Assembly: GCA_037893245.1 (NCBI GenBank)
Contig: JBAIAA010000506.1
Coordinates: forward strand, 1,177,001-1,241,000
Length of the DNA stretch: 64,000 bases
Direction: 5' to 3'
Source of the DNA: Crossaster papposus
Lineage: Eukaryota > Echinodermata > Asteroidea > Velatida > Solasteridae
The position numbers were made by a program, and so were the translations under genes. Below the pieces are notes generated by a model. It ran no database searches, was not told the origin of the DNA, and saw only the letters and a program-made list of their open reading frames with translations. Below, one piece after another: positions 26,526 to 38,299 of this stretch. Within the stretch, counting starts at the first letter, position 1. The number at the start of each line of letters is the position of its first letter.

Positions 26526-29500
26526 AATGCACACTTCTTTCCCTTAACATATTAACTTCGAGGGCTTGTTCCGACATCAGGTGTTTATTTCTTATGCACA
26601 CTTCTTTCCCTTTACATATATAACACGAGGTCTTGTTCAGACATCAGGTGTTTATTTCTTATGCACACTTCTTTCCCTTTACATATTTAACTCGAGGGCT
26701 GGTTCCGACATCAGGTGTTTATTTCTTATGCACACTTCTTTCCCTTTACATATTTAACTCGAGGGCTTGTTCCTACATCATGTGTCTATTTCTGTCCTGA
26801 AATTATCATTTTTGACATCATTTTTGACATCATTTTTGACATCATTTTTGACATCATTTTTGAATGTAAGACTGAAAATTTATAATGCACACTTCTTTCC
26901 CTTAACATATTTAACTCGGGGGCTTGTTCCGACATCAGGTGTTTATTTCTTATGCACACTTCTTTCCCTTTACATATTTAACTCGAGGGCTTGTTCCGAC
27001 ATCAGGTGTTTATTTCTTATGCACACTTCTTTCCCTTTACATATTTAACTCTAGGGCTTGTTCCGACATCAGTTGTTTATTTCTTATGCACACTTCTTTC
27101 CCTTTACATATTTAACTCGAGGACTTGTTCCGACATCAGGTGTTTATTTCTTATGCACACTTCTTTCCCTTTACATATTTAACTCGAGGGCTTGTTCCGA
27201 CATCAGGTGTTTATTTCTTATGCACACTTCTTTCCCTTTACATATTTAACTCGAGGGCTTGTTCCGACATCAGGTGTTTATTTCGTATGCACACTTCTTT
27301 CCCTTAACATATTTAACTCGAGGGCTTGTTCCGACATCAGGTGTTTATTTCTTATGCACACTTCTTTCCCTTTACATATTTAACTCGAGGGCTTGTTCCG
27401 ACATCAGGTGTTTATTTCTTATGCACACTTCTTTCCCTTTACATTTTTAACTCGAGGGCTTGTTCCGACATCAGGTGTTTATTTCTTATGCACACTTCTT
27501 TCCCTTAACATATTTAACTCGAGGGCTTGTTCCGACATCAGGTGTTTATTTCTTATGCACACTTCTTTCCCTTTACATGTTTAACTCGAGGGCTTGTTCC
27601 GACATCAGGTTTTTTTTTCTTATGCACACTTCTTTCCCTTTACATATTTAACTCGAGGGCTTGTTCCGACATCAGGTGTTTATTTCTTATGCACACTTCT
27701 TTCCCTTTACATATTTAACTCGAGGGCTTGTTCCGACAACAGGTGTTTATTTCTTATGCACATTTCTTTCCCTTTACATATTTAACTCGAGGTCTTGTTC
27801 AGACATCAGGTGTTAATTTCTTATGCACACTTCTTTCCCTTTACATATTTAACTCTAGGGCTTGTTCCGACATCAGGTGTTTATTTCTTATGCACACTTC
27901 TTTCCCTTTACATATTTAACTCGAGGGCTTGTTCCGACATCAGGTGTTTATTTCTGATGCACACTTCTTTCCCTTAACATATTTAACTCGAGGGCTTGTT
28001 CCGTCATCAGGTGTTTATTTCTTATGAACACTTCTTTCCCTTTACATATTTAACTCGAGGGCTTGTTCCGACCTCAGGTGTTTATTTCTTATGCACACTT
28101 CTTTCCCTTTACATATTTAACTCGAGGGCTTGTTCCGACATCAGGTGTTTATTTCTTATGCACACTTCTTTCCCTTTACATATTTAACTCGAGGGTTTGT
28201 TCCGACATCAGGTGTTTATTTCTGTCCTGAAATTATCATTTTTGACATCATTTTTGACATCATTTTTGACATCATTTTTGACATCATTTTTGACATCATT
28301 TTTGACTGTAAGACTGAACATTTATAATGCACACTTCATTCCCTTAACATATTTAACTCGAGGGCTTGTTCCGACATCAGGTGTCTATTTCTGTCCTGAA
28401 ATTATCATTTTTGACATCATTTTTGACATCATTTTTGACATCATTTTTGACATCATATTTGACATCATTTTTGACATCGTTTTTGACATCATTTTTGACA
28501 TCATTTTTGACATCATTTTTGACATCATTTTTGACATCATTTTGAAATCATTTTGACATCATTTTTTACTGTAAGACTGAAAATGTATAATGCACACTTC
28601 TTTCCCTTAACATATTTAACTCGAGGGCTTGTTCCGACATCAGGTGTCTATTCCTGTCCTGAAATTATCATTTTTGACATCATTTTTGACATCATTTTTG
28701 GCATCATTTTTAAATGTAAGACTGAACATTTATAATGCACACTTCTTTCCCTTAACATATTTAACTCGAGGGCTTGTTCCGACATCAGGTGTCTATTTCT
28801 GTCCTGAAATTATCATTTTTGACATCATTTTTGACATCATTTTTTATATCATTTTTTACATCATTTTTTACATCATTTTTACATCATTTTTTACATCATT
28901 TTTGACTGTAAGACTGAACATTTCTAATGCACACTTCTTTCCCTTAACATATTTAACTCGAGGGCTTGTTCCGACATCAGGTGTCTATTTCTGTCCTGAA
29001 ATTATCATTTTTGACATCATTTTTGACATCATTTTTGACTGTAAGACTGAACATTTCTAATGCACACTTCTTTCCCTTTACATATTTAACTCGAGGGCTT
29101 GTTCCGACATCAGGTGTCTATTTTAGTCCTGAAATTATCATTTTTGACATCATTTTTGACATCATTTTTGACATCATTTTTGACATCATTTTTGACATCA
29201 TATTTGACATCATTTTTGACATCATTTTTGACATCATTTTTGACAACATTTTTGACATCATTTTTGACATCATTTTTGACATCACTTTTGACTGTAAGAC
29301 TGAACATTTATAATGCACACTTCTTTCCCTTAACATATTAACTTCGAGGGCTTGTTCCGACATCAGGTGTTTATTTCTTATGCACACTTCTTTCCCTTTA
29401 CATATATAACACGAGGTCTTGTTCAGACATCAGGTGTTTATTTCTTATGCACACTTCTTTCCTTTTACATATTTAACTCGAGGGCTGGTTCCGACATCAG

Positions 29501-30590
29501 GTGTTTATTTCTTATGCACACTTCTTTCCCTTTACATATTTAACTCGAGGGCTTGTTCCTACATCATGTGTCTATTTCTGTCCTGAAATTATCATTTTTG
29601 ACATCATTTTTGACATCATTTTTGACATCATTTTTGACATCATTTTTGAATGTAAGACTGAAAATTTATAATGCACACTTCTTTCCCTTAACATATTTAA
29701 CTCGGGGGCTTGTTCCGACATCAGGTGTTTATTTCTTATGCACACTTCTTTCCCTTTACATATTTAACTCGAGGGCTTGTTCCGACATCAGGTGTTTATT
29801 TGTTATGCACACTTCTTTCCCTTTACATATTTAACTCTAGGGCTTGTTCCGACATCAGGTGTTTATTTCTTATGCACACTTCTTTCCCTTTACATATTTA
29901 ACTCGAGGACTTGTTCCGACATCAGGTGTTTATTTCTTATGCACACTTCTTTCCCTTTACATATTTAACTCGAGGGCTTGTTCCGACATCAGGTGTTTAT
30001 TTCTTATGCACACTTCTTTCCCTTTACATATTTAACTCGAGGGCTTGTTCCGACATCATTTGTTTATTTCTTATGCACACTTATTTCCCTTAACATATTT
30101 AACTCGAGGGCTTGTTCCGACATCAGGTGTCTATTTCTGTCCTGAAATTATCATTTTTGACATCATTTTTGACATCATTTTTTATATCATTTTTTACATC
30201 ATTTTTTACATCATTTTTTACATCATTTTTGACTGTAAGACTGAAAATTTCTAATGCACACTTCTTTCCCTTAACATATTTAACTCGAAGGCTTGTTCCG
30301 ACATCAGGTGTCTATTTCTGTCCTGAAATTATAATTTTTGACATCATTTTTGACATCATTTTTGACATCATTTTTGACTGTAAGACTGAACATTTATAAT
30401 GCACACTTCTTTCCCTTTACATATTTAACTCGAGGGCTTGTTCCGACATCAGGTGTCTATTTCTGTCCTGAAATTATCATTTTTGACATCATTTTTGACA
30501 TCATTTTTGACATCATTTTTGACATCATTTTTGACATCATTTTTGACATCATTTTTTACATCACTTTTGACTGTAAGACTGAACATTTAT
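26526..30590 (+). repeat. Cassettes, 20-core run and clusters of copy 2
   Basis: This repeats the 19222-23298 layout. Cassette 26526-26793, insert 26794-26883, 20-core run 26884-28223, six inserts 28224-29311, cassette 29312-29579, insert 29580-29669, seven-core run 29670-30138, three inserts 30139-30590. Every run length equals its counterpart in copy 1 except the 28224-29311 cluster, which is 12 bp shorter. Confidence 0.93.
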
Positions 30591-30697
30591 AATGCACACT
30601 TCTTTCCCTTAACATATTAACTTCGAGGGCTTGTTCCGATTACAGGTGTTTATTTCTTATGCACACTTCTTTCCCTTTACATATTTAACTCGAGGGC

Positions 30698-31501
30698 TTG
30701 TTCCGACATCAGGTGTTTATTTCTTATGCACACTTCTTTCCCTTTACATATTTAACTCGAGGTCTTGTTCAGACATCAGGTGTTTATTTCTTATGCACAC
30801 TTCTTTCCCTTTACATATTTAACTCGAGGGCTTGTTCCGACATCAGGTGTTTATTTCTTATGCACACTTCTTTCCCTTTACATATTTAACTCGAGGGCTT
30901 GTTCCGACATCATTTGTTTATTTCTTATGCACACCTATTTCCCTTAACATATTTAACTCGAGGGCTTGTTCCGACATCAGGTGTTTATTTCTTATGCACA
31001 CTTCTTTCCCTTTACATATTTAACTCGAGGTCTTGTTCAGACATCAGGTGTTTATTTCTTATGCACACTTCTTTCCCTTTACATATTTAACTCGAGGGCT
31101 TGTTCCGACATCAGGTGTTTATTTCTTATGCACACTTCTTTCCCTTTACATATTTAACTCGAGGGCTTGTTCCGACATCATTTGTTTATTTCTTATGCAC
31201 ACTTATTTCCCTTAACATATTTAACTCGAGGGCTTGTTCCGACATCAGGTGTTTATTTCTTATGCACACTTCTTTCCCTTTACATATTTAACTCGAGGGC
31301 TTGTTCCGACATCAGGTGTTTATTTCTTATGCACACTTCTTTCCCTTTACATATTTAACTCGAGGGCTTGTTCCGACATCGTTTGTTTATTTCTTATGCA
31401 CACCTATTTCCCTTAACATATTTAACTCGAGGGCTTGTTCCGACATCAGGTGTTTATTTCTTATGCACACTTCTTTCCCTTTACATATTTAACTCGAGGG
31501 C
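30698..31501 (+). repeat. Four-core (268-bp) tandem block
   Basis: Blocks begin at 30698, 30966 and 31234. Each has a core followed by CATCATTTG (CATCGTTTG in the third) and a core with ACCTATTTCCCTTAAC or ACTTATTTCCCTTAAC. The first two share GAGGTCTTGTTCAG near their starts, and the third has lost that marker. Confidence 0.85.
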
Positions 31502-33025
31502 TTGTTCCGACATCAGGCGTTTATTTCTTATGTACACTTCTTTCCCTTTACATATTTAACTCGAGGGCTTGTTCCGACATCAGGTGTTTATTTCTTATGC
31601 ACACTTCTTTCCCTTTACATATTTAACTCGAGGGCTTGTTCCGACATCAGGTGTTTATTTCTTATGCACACTTCTTTCCCTTTACGTATTTAACTCGAGG
31701 ACTTGTTCCGACATCAGGTGTTTATTTCTTATGCACACTTCTTTCCCTTTACATATTTAACTCGAGGGCTTGTTCCGACACCAGGTGTTTATTTCTTATG
31801 AACACTTCTTTCCCTTTACATATTTAACTCGAGGGCTTGTTCCGACATGGGGTGTTTATTTCTTATGCACACTTCTTTCCCTTTACATATTTAACTCGAG
31901 GGCTTGTTCCGACATCAGGCGTTTATTTCTTATGTACACTTCTTTCCCCTTACATATTTAACTCGAGGGCTTGTTCCGACATCAGGTGTTTATTTCTTAT
32001 GCACACTTCTTTCCCTTTACATATTTAACTCGAGGGCTTGTTCCGACATCAGGTGTTTATTTCTTATGCACACTTCTTTCCCTTTACATATTTAACTCGA
32101 GGGCTTGTTCCGACATCATTTGTTTATTTCTTATGCACACTTCTTTCCCTTTACATATTTAACTCGAGGTCTTGTTCAGACATCAGGTGTTTATTTCTTA
32201 TGCACACTTCTTTCCCTTTACATATTTAACTCGAGGGCTTGTTCCGACATCAGGTGTTTATTTCTTATGCACACTTCTTTCCCTTTACATATTTAACTCG
32301 AGGGCTTGTTCCGACATCATTTGTTTATTTCTTATGCACACCTATTTCCCTTAACATATTTAACTCGAGGGCTTGTTCCGACATCAGGTGTTTATTTCTT
32401 ATGCACACTTCTTTCCCTTTACATATTTAACTCGAGGGCTTGTTCCGACATCAGGCGTTTATTTCTTATGTACACTTCTTTCCCTTTACATATTTAACTC
32501 GAGGGCTTGTTCCGACATCAGGTGTTTATTTCTTATGCACACTTCTTTCCCTTTACATATTTAACTCGAGGGCTTGTTCCGACATCAGGTGTTTATTTCT
32601 TATGCACACTTCTTTCCCTTTACATATTTAACTCGAGGACTTGTTCCGACATCAGGTGTTTATTTCTTATGCACACTTCTTTCCCTTTACATATTTAACT
32701 CGAGGGCTTGTTCCGACACCAGGTGTTTATTTCTTATGAACACTTCTTTCCCTTTACATATTTAACTCGAGGGCTTGTTCCGACATGGGGTGTTTATTTC
32801 TTATGCACACTTCTTTCCCTTTACATATTTAACTCGAGGGCTTGTTCCGACATCAGGCGTTTATTTCTTATGTACACTTCTTTCCCCTTACATATTTAAC
32901 TCGAGGGCTTGTTCCGACATCAGGTGTTTATTTCTTATGCACACTTCTTTCCCTTTACATATTTAACTCGAGGGCTTGTTCCGACATCAGGTGTTTATTT
33001 CTTATGCACACTTCTTTCCCTTTAC
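31240..33025 (+). repeat. 938-bp (14-core) tandem duplication
   Basis: About 31240-32090 matches 32180-33025 at exactly 938 bp. Shared markers in identical order: CATCAGGCG/TATGTACAC, GAGGACTTG, GACACCAGG/TATGAACAC, GACATGGGG, second CATCAGGCG, TTTCCCCTTAC. TTTACGTATT at 31683 is private to the first copy, which has TTTACATATT at 32621. Confidence 0.9.
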
Positions 33026-33139
33026 ATATTTAACTCGAGGACTTGTTCCGACATCAGGTGTTTATTTCTTATGCACACTTCTTTCCCTTTACATATTTAA
33101 CTCGAGGGCTTGTTCCGACATCAGGTGTTTATTTCTTAT

Positions 33140-35470
33140 GCACACTTCTTTCCCTTAACATATTTAACTCGAGGGCTTGTTCCGACATCAGGTGTTTATT
33201 TCTTATGCACACTTCTTTCCCTTTACATATTTAACTCGAGGGCTTGTTCCGACATCAGGTGTTTATTTCTTATGCACTCTTCTTTCCCTTTACATATTTA
33301 ACTCGAGGGCTTGTTCAGACATCAGGTGTTTATTTCTTATGCACACTTCTTTCCCTTTACATATTTAACTCTAGGGCTTGTTCCGACATCAGGTGTTTAT
33401 TTCTTATGCACACTTCTTTCCCTTTACATATTTAACTCGAGGGCTTGTTCCGACATCAGGTGTTTATTTCTTATGCACACTTCTTTCCCTTTACATATTT
33501 AACTCGAGGGCTTGTTCCGACATCAGGTGTTTATTTCTTATGCACACTTCTTTCCCTTAACATATTTAACTCGAGGGCTTGTTCCGACACCAGGTGTTTA
33601 TTTCTTATGCACACTTCTTTCCCTTTACATATTTAACTCGAGGGCTTGTTCCGACATCAGGGGTTTATTTCTGTACTGAAATTATCATTTTTGACATCAT
33701 TTTTGACATCATTTTTGACATCATTTTTGACATCATTTTTGACATCATTTTTGACATCATTTTTGACATCATTTTTGACATCACTTTTGACTGTAAGACT
33801 GAACATTTATAATGCACACTTCTTTCCCTTAACATATTAACTTCGAGGGCTTGTTCCGACATCAGGTGTTTATTTCTTATGCACACTTCTTTCCCTTTAC
33901 ATATATAACTCGAGGTCTTGTTCAGACATCAGGTGTTTATTTCTTATGCACACTTCTTTCCCTTTACATATTTAACTCGAGGGCTTGTTCCGACATCAGG
34001 TGTTTATTTCTTATGCACACTTCTTTCCCTTTACATATTTAACTCGAGGGCTTGTTCCTACATCATGTGTCTATTTCTGTCCTGAAATTATCATTTTTGA
34101 CATCATTTTTGACATCATTTTTGACATCATTTTTGACATCATTTTTGAATGTAAGACTGAAAATTTATAATGCACACTTCTTTCCCTTAACATATTTAAC
34201 TCGAGGGCTTGTTCCGACATCAGGTGTCTATTTCTGTCCTGAAATTATCATTTTTGACATCATTTTTGACATCATTTTTTATATCATTTTTTACATCATT
34301 TTTTACATCATTTTTTACATCATTTTTGACTGTAAGACTGAAAATTTCTAATGCACACTTCTTTCCCTTAACATATTTAACTCGAAGGCTTGTTCCGACA
34401 TCAGGTGTCTATTTCTGTCCTGAAATTATAATTGTTGACATCATTTTTGACATCAGTTTTGACATCATTTTTGACTGTAAGACTGAAAATTTATAATGCA
34501 CACTTCTTTCCCTTTACATATTTAACTCGAGGGCTTGTTCCGACATCAGGTGTCTATTTCTGTCTTGAAATTATCATTTTTGACATCATTTTTGACATCA
34601 TTTTTGACATCATTTTTGACATCATTTTTGACATCATTTTTGACATCATTTTTGACATCATTTTTGACATCATTTTTGACTGTAAGACTTAAAATTTAAA
34701 ATGCACACTTCTTTCCCTTAACAAATTTAACTCGAGGACTTGTTCCGACATCAGGTGTTTATTTCTTATGCACACTTCTTTCCCTTTACATATTTAACTC
34801 GAGGGCTTGTTCCGACATCAGGTGTTTATTTCTTATGCACACTTCTTTCCCTTTACATATTTAACTCGAGGGCTTGTTCCGACATCAGGTGTTTATTTCT
34901 TATGCACACTTCTTTCCCTTTACATATTTAACTCGAGGGCTTGTTCCGACATCATGTGTTTATTTCTTATGCACACTTGTTTCCCTTAACATATTTAACT
35001 CGAGGGCTTGTTCCGTCATCAGGTGTTTATTTCTTATGCACACTTCTTTCCCTTTACATATATAACTCGAGGTCTTGTTCAGACATCAGGTGTTTATTTC
35101 TTATGCACACTTCTTTCCCTTTACATATTTAACTCGAGGGCTTGTTCCGACATCAGGTGTTTATTTCTTATGCACACTTCTTTCCCTTTACATATTTAAC
35201 TCGAGGTCTTGTTCCTACATCATGTGTCTATTTCTGTCCTGAAATTATCATTTTTGACATCATTTTTGACATCATTTTTGACATCATTTTTGAATGTAAG
35301 ACTGAAAATTTATAATGCACACTTCTTTCCCTTAACATATTTAACTCGAGGGCTTGTTCCGACATCAGGTGTCTATTTCTGTCCTGAAATTATCATTTTT
35401 GACATCATTTTTGACATCATATTTGACATCATTTTTGACATCATTTTTGAATGTAAGACTGAAAATTTAT
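33140..35470 (+). repeat. 2334-bp tandem duplication, copy 1
   Basis: Contains an eight-core stretch with ATGCACTCTTC, the GTACTG insert (33673-33810), a 268-bp cassette, four inserts (34079-34699) ending in the ACTTAAAATTTAAAATGC right arm, an eight-core run (34700-35235) and two inserts (35236-35470). Rare variants such as ATTGTTGACATC followed by CATCAGTTTTGAC at 34432-34458 have exact partners in copy 2. Confidence 0.92.
34822..34888 (+). repeat. Representative 67-bp short monomer
   Basis: A clean copy of the short unit, 26 of 67 bases G or C. In order it holds GTGTTTATTTCTTATGCACAC, a pyrimidine stretch TTCTTTCCCTTT, ACATATTTAA, CTCGAG, and GGGCTTGTTCCGACATCAG. The plus strand is strongly pyrimidine-biased. 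Its two CpGs are in CTCGAG and CCGAC. Variation between copies is mostly single substitutions: CTCTAG or CTCGGG for CTCGAG, GAGGTCTTGTTCAGAC for GAGGGCTTGTTCCGAC, GACAACAGG, GACCTCAGG, TATGAACAC and TATGTACAC. These serve as position markers for higher-order copies. Confidence 0.97.
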
Positions 35471-37805
35471 AATGCACACTTCTTTCCCTTAACATATTTA
35501 ACTCGAGGGCTTGTTCCGACATCAGGTGTTTATTTCTTATGCACACTTCTTTCCCTTTACATATTTAACTCGAGGGCTTGTTCCGACATCAGGTGTTTAT
35601 TTCTTATGCACTCTTCTTTCCCTTTACATATTTAACTCGAGGGCTTGTTCAGACATCAGGTGTTTATTTCTTATGCACACTTCTTTCCCTTTACATATTT
35701 AACTCTAGGGCTTGTTCCGACATCAGGTGTTTATTTCTTATGCACACTTCTTTCCCTTTACATATTTAACTCGAGGGCTTGTTCCGACATCAGGTGTTTA
35801 TTTCTTATGCACACTTCTTTCCCTTTACATATTTAACTCGAGGGCTTGTTCCGACATCAGGTGTTTATTTCTTATGCACACTTCTTTCCCTTAACATATT
35901 TAACTCGAGGGCTTGTTCCGACACCAGGTGTTTATTTCTTATGCACACTTCTTTCCCTTTACATATTTAACTCGAGGGCTTGTTCCGACATCAGGGGTTT
36001 ATTTCTGTACTGAAATTATCATTTTTGACATCATTTTTGACATCATTTTTGACATCATTTTTGACATCATTTTTGACATCATTTTTGACATCATTTTTGA
36101 CATCATTTTTGACATCACTTTTGACTGTAAGACTGAACATTTATAATGCACACTTCTTTCCCTTAACATATTAACTTCGAGGGCTTGTTCCGACATCAGG
36201 TGTTTATTTCTTATGCACACTTCTTTCCCTTTACATATATAACTCGAGGTCTTGTTCAGACATCAGGTGTTTATTTCTTATGCACACTTCTTTCCCTTTA
36301 CATATTTAACTCGAGGGCTTGTTCCGACATCAGGTGTTTATTTCTTATGCACACTTCTTTCCCTTTACATATTTAACTCGAGGGCTTGTTCCTACATCAT
36401 GTGTCTATTTCTGTCCTGAAATTATCATTTTTGACATCATTTTTGACATCATTTTTGACATCATTTTTGACATCATTTTTGAATGTAAGACTGAAAATTT
36501 ATAATGCACACTTCTTTCCCTTAACATATTTAACTCGAGGGCTTGTTCCGACATCAGGTGTCTATTTCTGTCCTGAAATTATCATTTTTGACATCATTTT
36601 TGACATCATTTTTTATATCATTTTTTACATCATTTTTTACATCATTTTTTACATCATTTTTGACTGTAAGACTGAAAATTTCTAATGCACACTTCTTTCC
36701 CTTAACATATTTAACTCGAAGGCTTGTTCCGACATCAGGTGTCTATTTCTGTCCTGAAATTATAATTGTTGACATCATTTTTGACATCAGTTTTGACATC
36801 ATTTTTGACTGTAAGACTGAAAATTTATAATGCACACTTCTTTCCCTTTACATATTTAACTCGAGGGCTTGTTCCGACATCAGGTGTCTATTTCTGTCTT
36901 GAAATTATCATTTTTGACATCATTTTTGACATCATTTTTGACATCATTTTTGACATCATTTTTGACATCATTTTTGACATCATTTTTGACATCATTTTTG
37001 ACATCATTTTTGACTGTAAGACTTAAAATTTAAAATGCACACTTCTTTCCCTTAACAAATTTAACTCGAGGACTTGTTCCGACATCAGGTGTTTATTTCT
37101 TATGCACACTTCTTTCCCTTTACATATTTAACTCGAGGGCTTGTTCCGACATCAGGTGTTTATTTCTTATGCACACTTCTTTCCCTTTACATATTTAACT
37201 CGAGGGCTTGTTCCGACATCAGGTGTTTATTTCTTATGCACACTTCTTTCCCTTTACATATTTAACTCGAGGGCTTGTTCCGACATCATGTGTTTATTTC
37301 TTATGCACACTTGTTTCCCTTAACATATTTAACTCGAGGGCTTGTTCCGTCATCAGGTGTTTATTTCTTATGCACACTTCTTTCCCTTTACATATATAAC
37401 TCGAGGTCTTGTTCAGACATCAGGTGTTTATTTCTTATGCACACTTCTTTCCCTTTACATATTTAACTCGAGGGCTTGTTCCGACATCAGGTGTTTATTT
37501 CTTATGCACACTTCTTTCCCTTTACATATTTAACTCGAGGTCTTGTTCCTACATCATGTGTCTATTTCTGTCCTGAAATTATCATTTTTGACATCATTTT
37601 TGACATCATTTTTGACATCATTTTTGAATGTAAGACTGAAAATTTATAATGCACACTTCTTTCCCTTAACATATTTAACTCGAGGGCTTGTTCCGACATC
37701 AGGTGTCTATTTCTGTCCTGAAATTATCATTTTTGACATCATTTTTGACATCATATTTGACATCATTTTTGACATCATTTTTGAATGTAAGACTGAAAAT
37801 TTATA
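35471..37805 (+). repeat. 2334-bp tandem duplication, copy 2
   Basis: I saw no difference from copy 1 across the landmarks compared: GTACTG insert at 36007, cassette at 36145, ATTGTTGAC at 36766, GTCTTGAAATT at 36896, eight-core run at 37034. Apparent identity means a very recent duplication or a duplicated stretch in the assembly. The copies separate near 37863, where copy 2 continues into a long unit and copy 1 continued into short units. Confidence 0.92.
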
Positions 37806-38299
37806 ATGCACACTTCTTTCCCTTAACATATTTAACTCGAGGGCTTGTTCCGACATCAGGTGTCTATTTCTGTCCTGAAATTATCATTTTTGACATCATT
37901 TTTGACATCATTTTTTATATCATTTTTTACATCATTTTTTACATCATTTTTTACATCATTTTTGACTGTAAGACTGAAAATTTATAATGCACACTTCTTT
38001 CCCTTAACATATTTAACTCGAAGGCTTGTTCCGACATCAGGTGTCTATTTCTGTCCTGAAATTATAATTTTTGACATCATTTTTGACATCATTTTTGACA
38101 TCATTTTTGACTGTAAGACTGAAAATTTATAATGCACACTTCTTTCCCTTTACATATTTAACTCGAGGGCTTGTTCCGACATCAGGTGTCCATTTCTGTC
38201 CTGAAATTATCATTTTTGACATCATTTTTGACATCATTTTTGACATCATTTTTGACATCATTTTTGACATCATTTTTGACTGTAAGACTTAAAATTTAA
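37570..38299 (+). repeat. Cluster of five long units
   Basis: Inserts start at 37570, 37715, 37872, 38053 and 38198. The second contains an ATATTTGACATC unit, the third is a TTTTTTACATCA array, and the fourth has the ATTATAATTTTTGAC left arm. The fifth starts after TGTCCATTTCTG and ends in the ACTTAAAATTTAAAATGC right arm, leading into a core with CTTAACAAATTTAAC. Confidence 0.93.

Larger units (their letters stand above)
23806..31100 (+). repeat. 7.3-kb tandem duplication, copy 2
   Basis: Follows copy 1 directly. Differences seen by eye are few. ACACTTATTTCCC near 20124 corresponds to ACACTTCTTTCCC at 27428, and TTCCATTTAC at 19370 to TTCCCTTTAC at 26674. Net length differences are single 12-mers. 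Such similarity implies a recent event. Homology fades in the short-unit run near 31100. Confidence 0.9.
30591..33672 (+). repeat. Longest short-unit run, 46 cores
   Basis: Exactly 46 x 67 bp with no indel. It opens with the TTCGAG core and then shows internal higher-order structure. A four-core block (GAGGTCTTGTTCAG, consensus, CATCATTTG, consensus after TTATTTCCCTTAAC) recurs at 268 bp from 30698. A 14-core block recurs at 938 bp. Markers: CATCAGGCG with TATGTACAC, GACACCAGG with TATGAACAC, GACATGGGG, TTTCCCCTTAC. It ends with a GTACTG left arm at 33673. Confidence 0.95.

Noticed and set aside
34822-34888. CENP-B box in the core
   Set aside because: I looked on both strands for the spaced TTCG...A..CGGG pattern. 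GTTCCGACATC and its complement do not fit it.
34822-34888. ACATATTTAA as a TATA-like promoter element
   Set aside because: It occurs in every core as part of the consensus and no gene or transcript unit follows. AT-rich satellites give such matches by composition.
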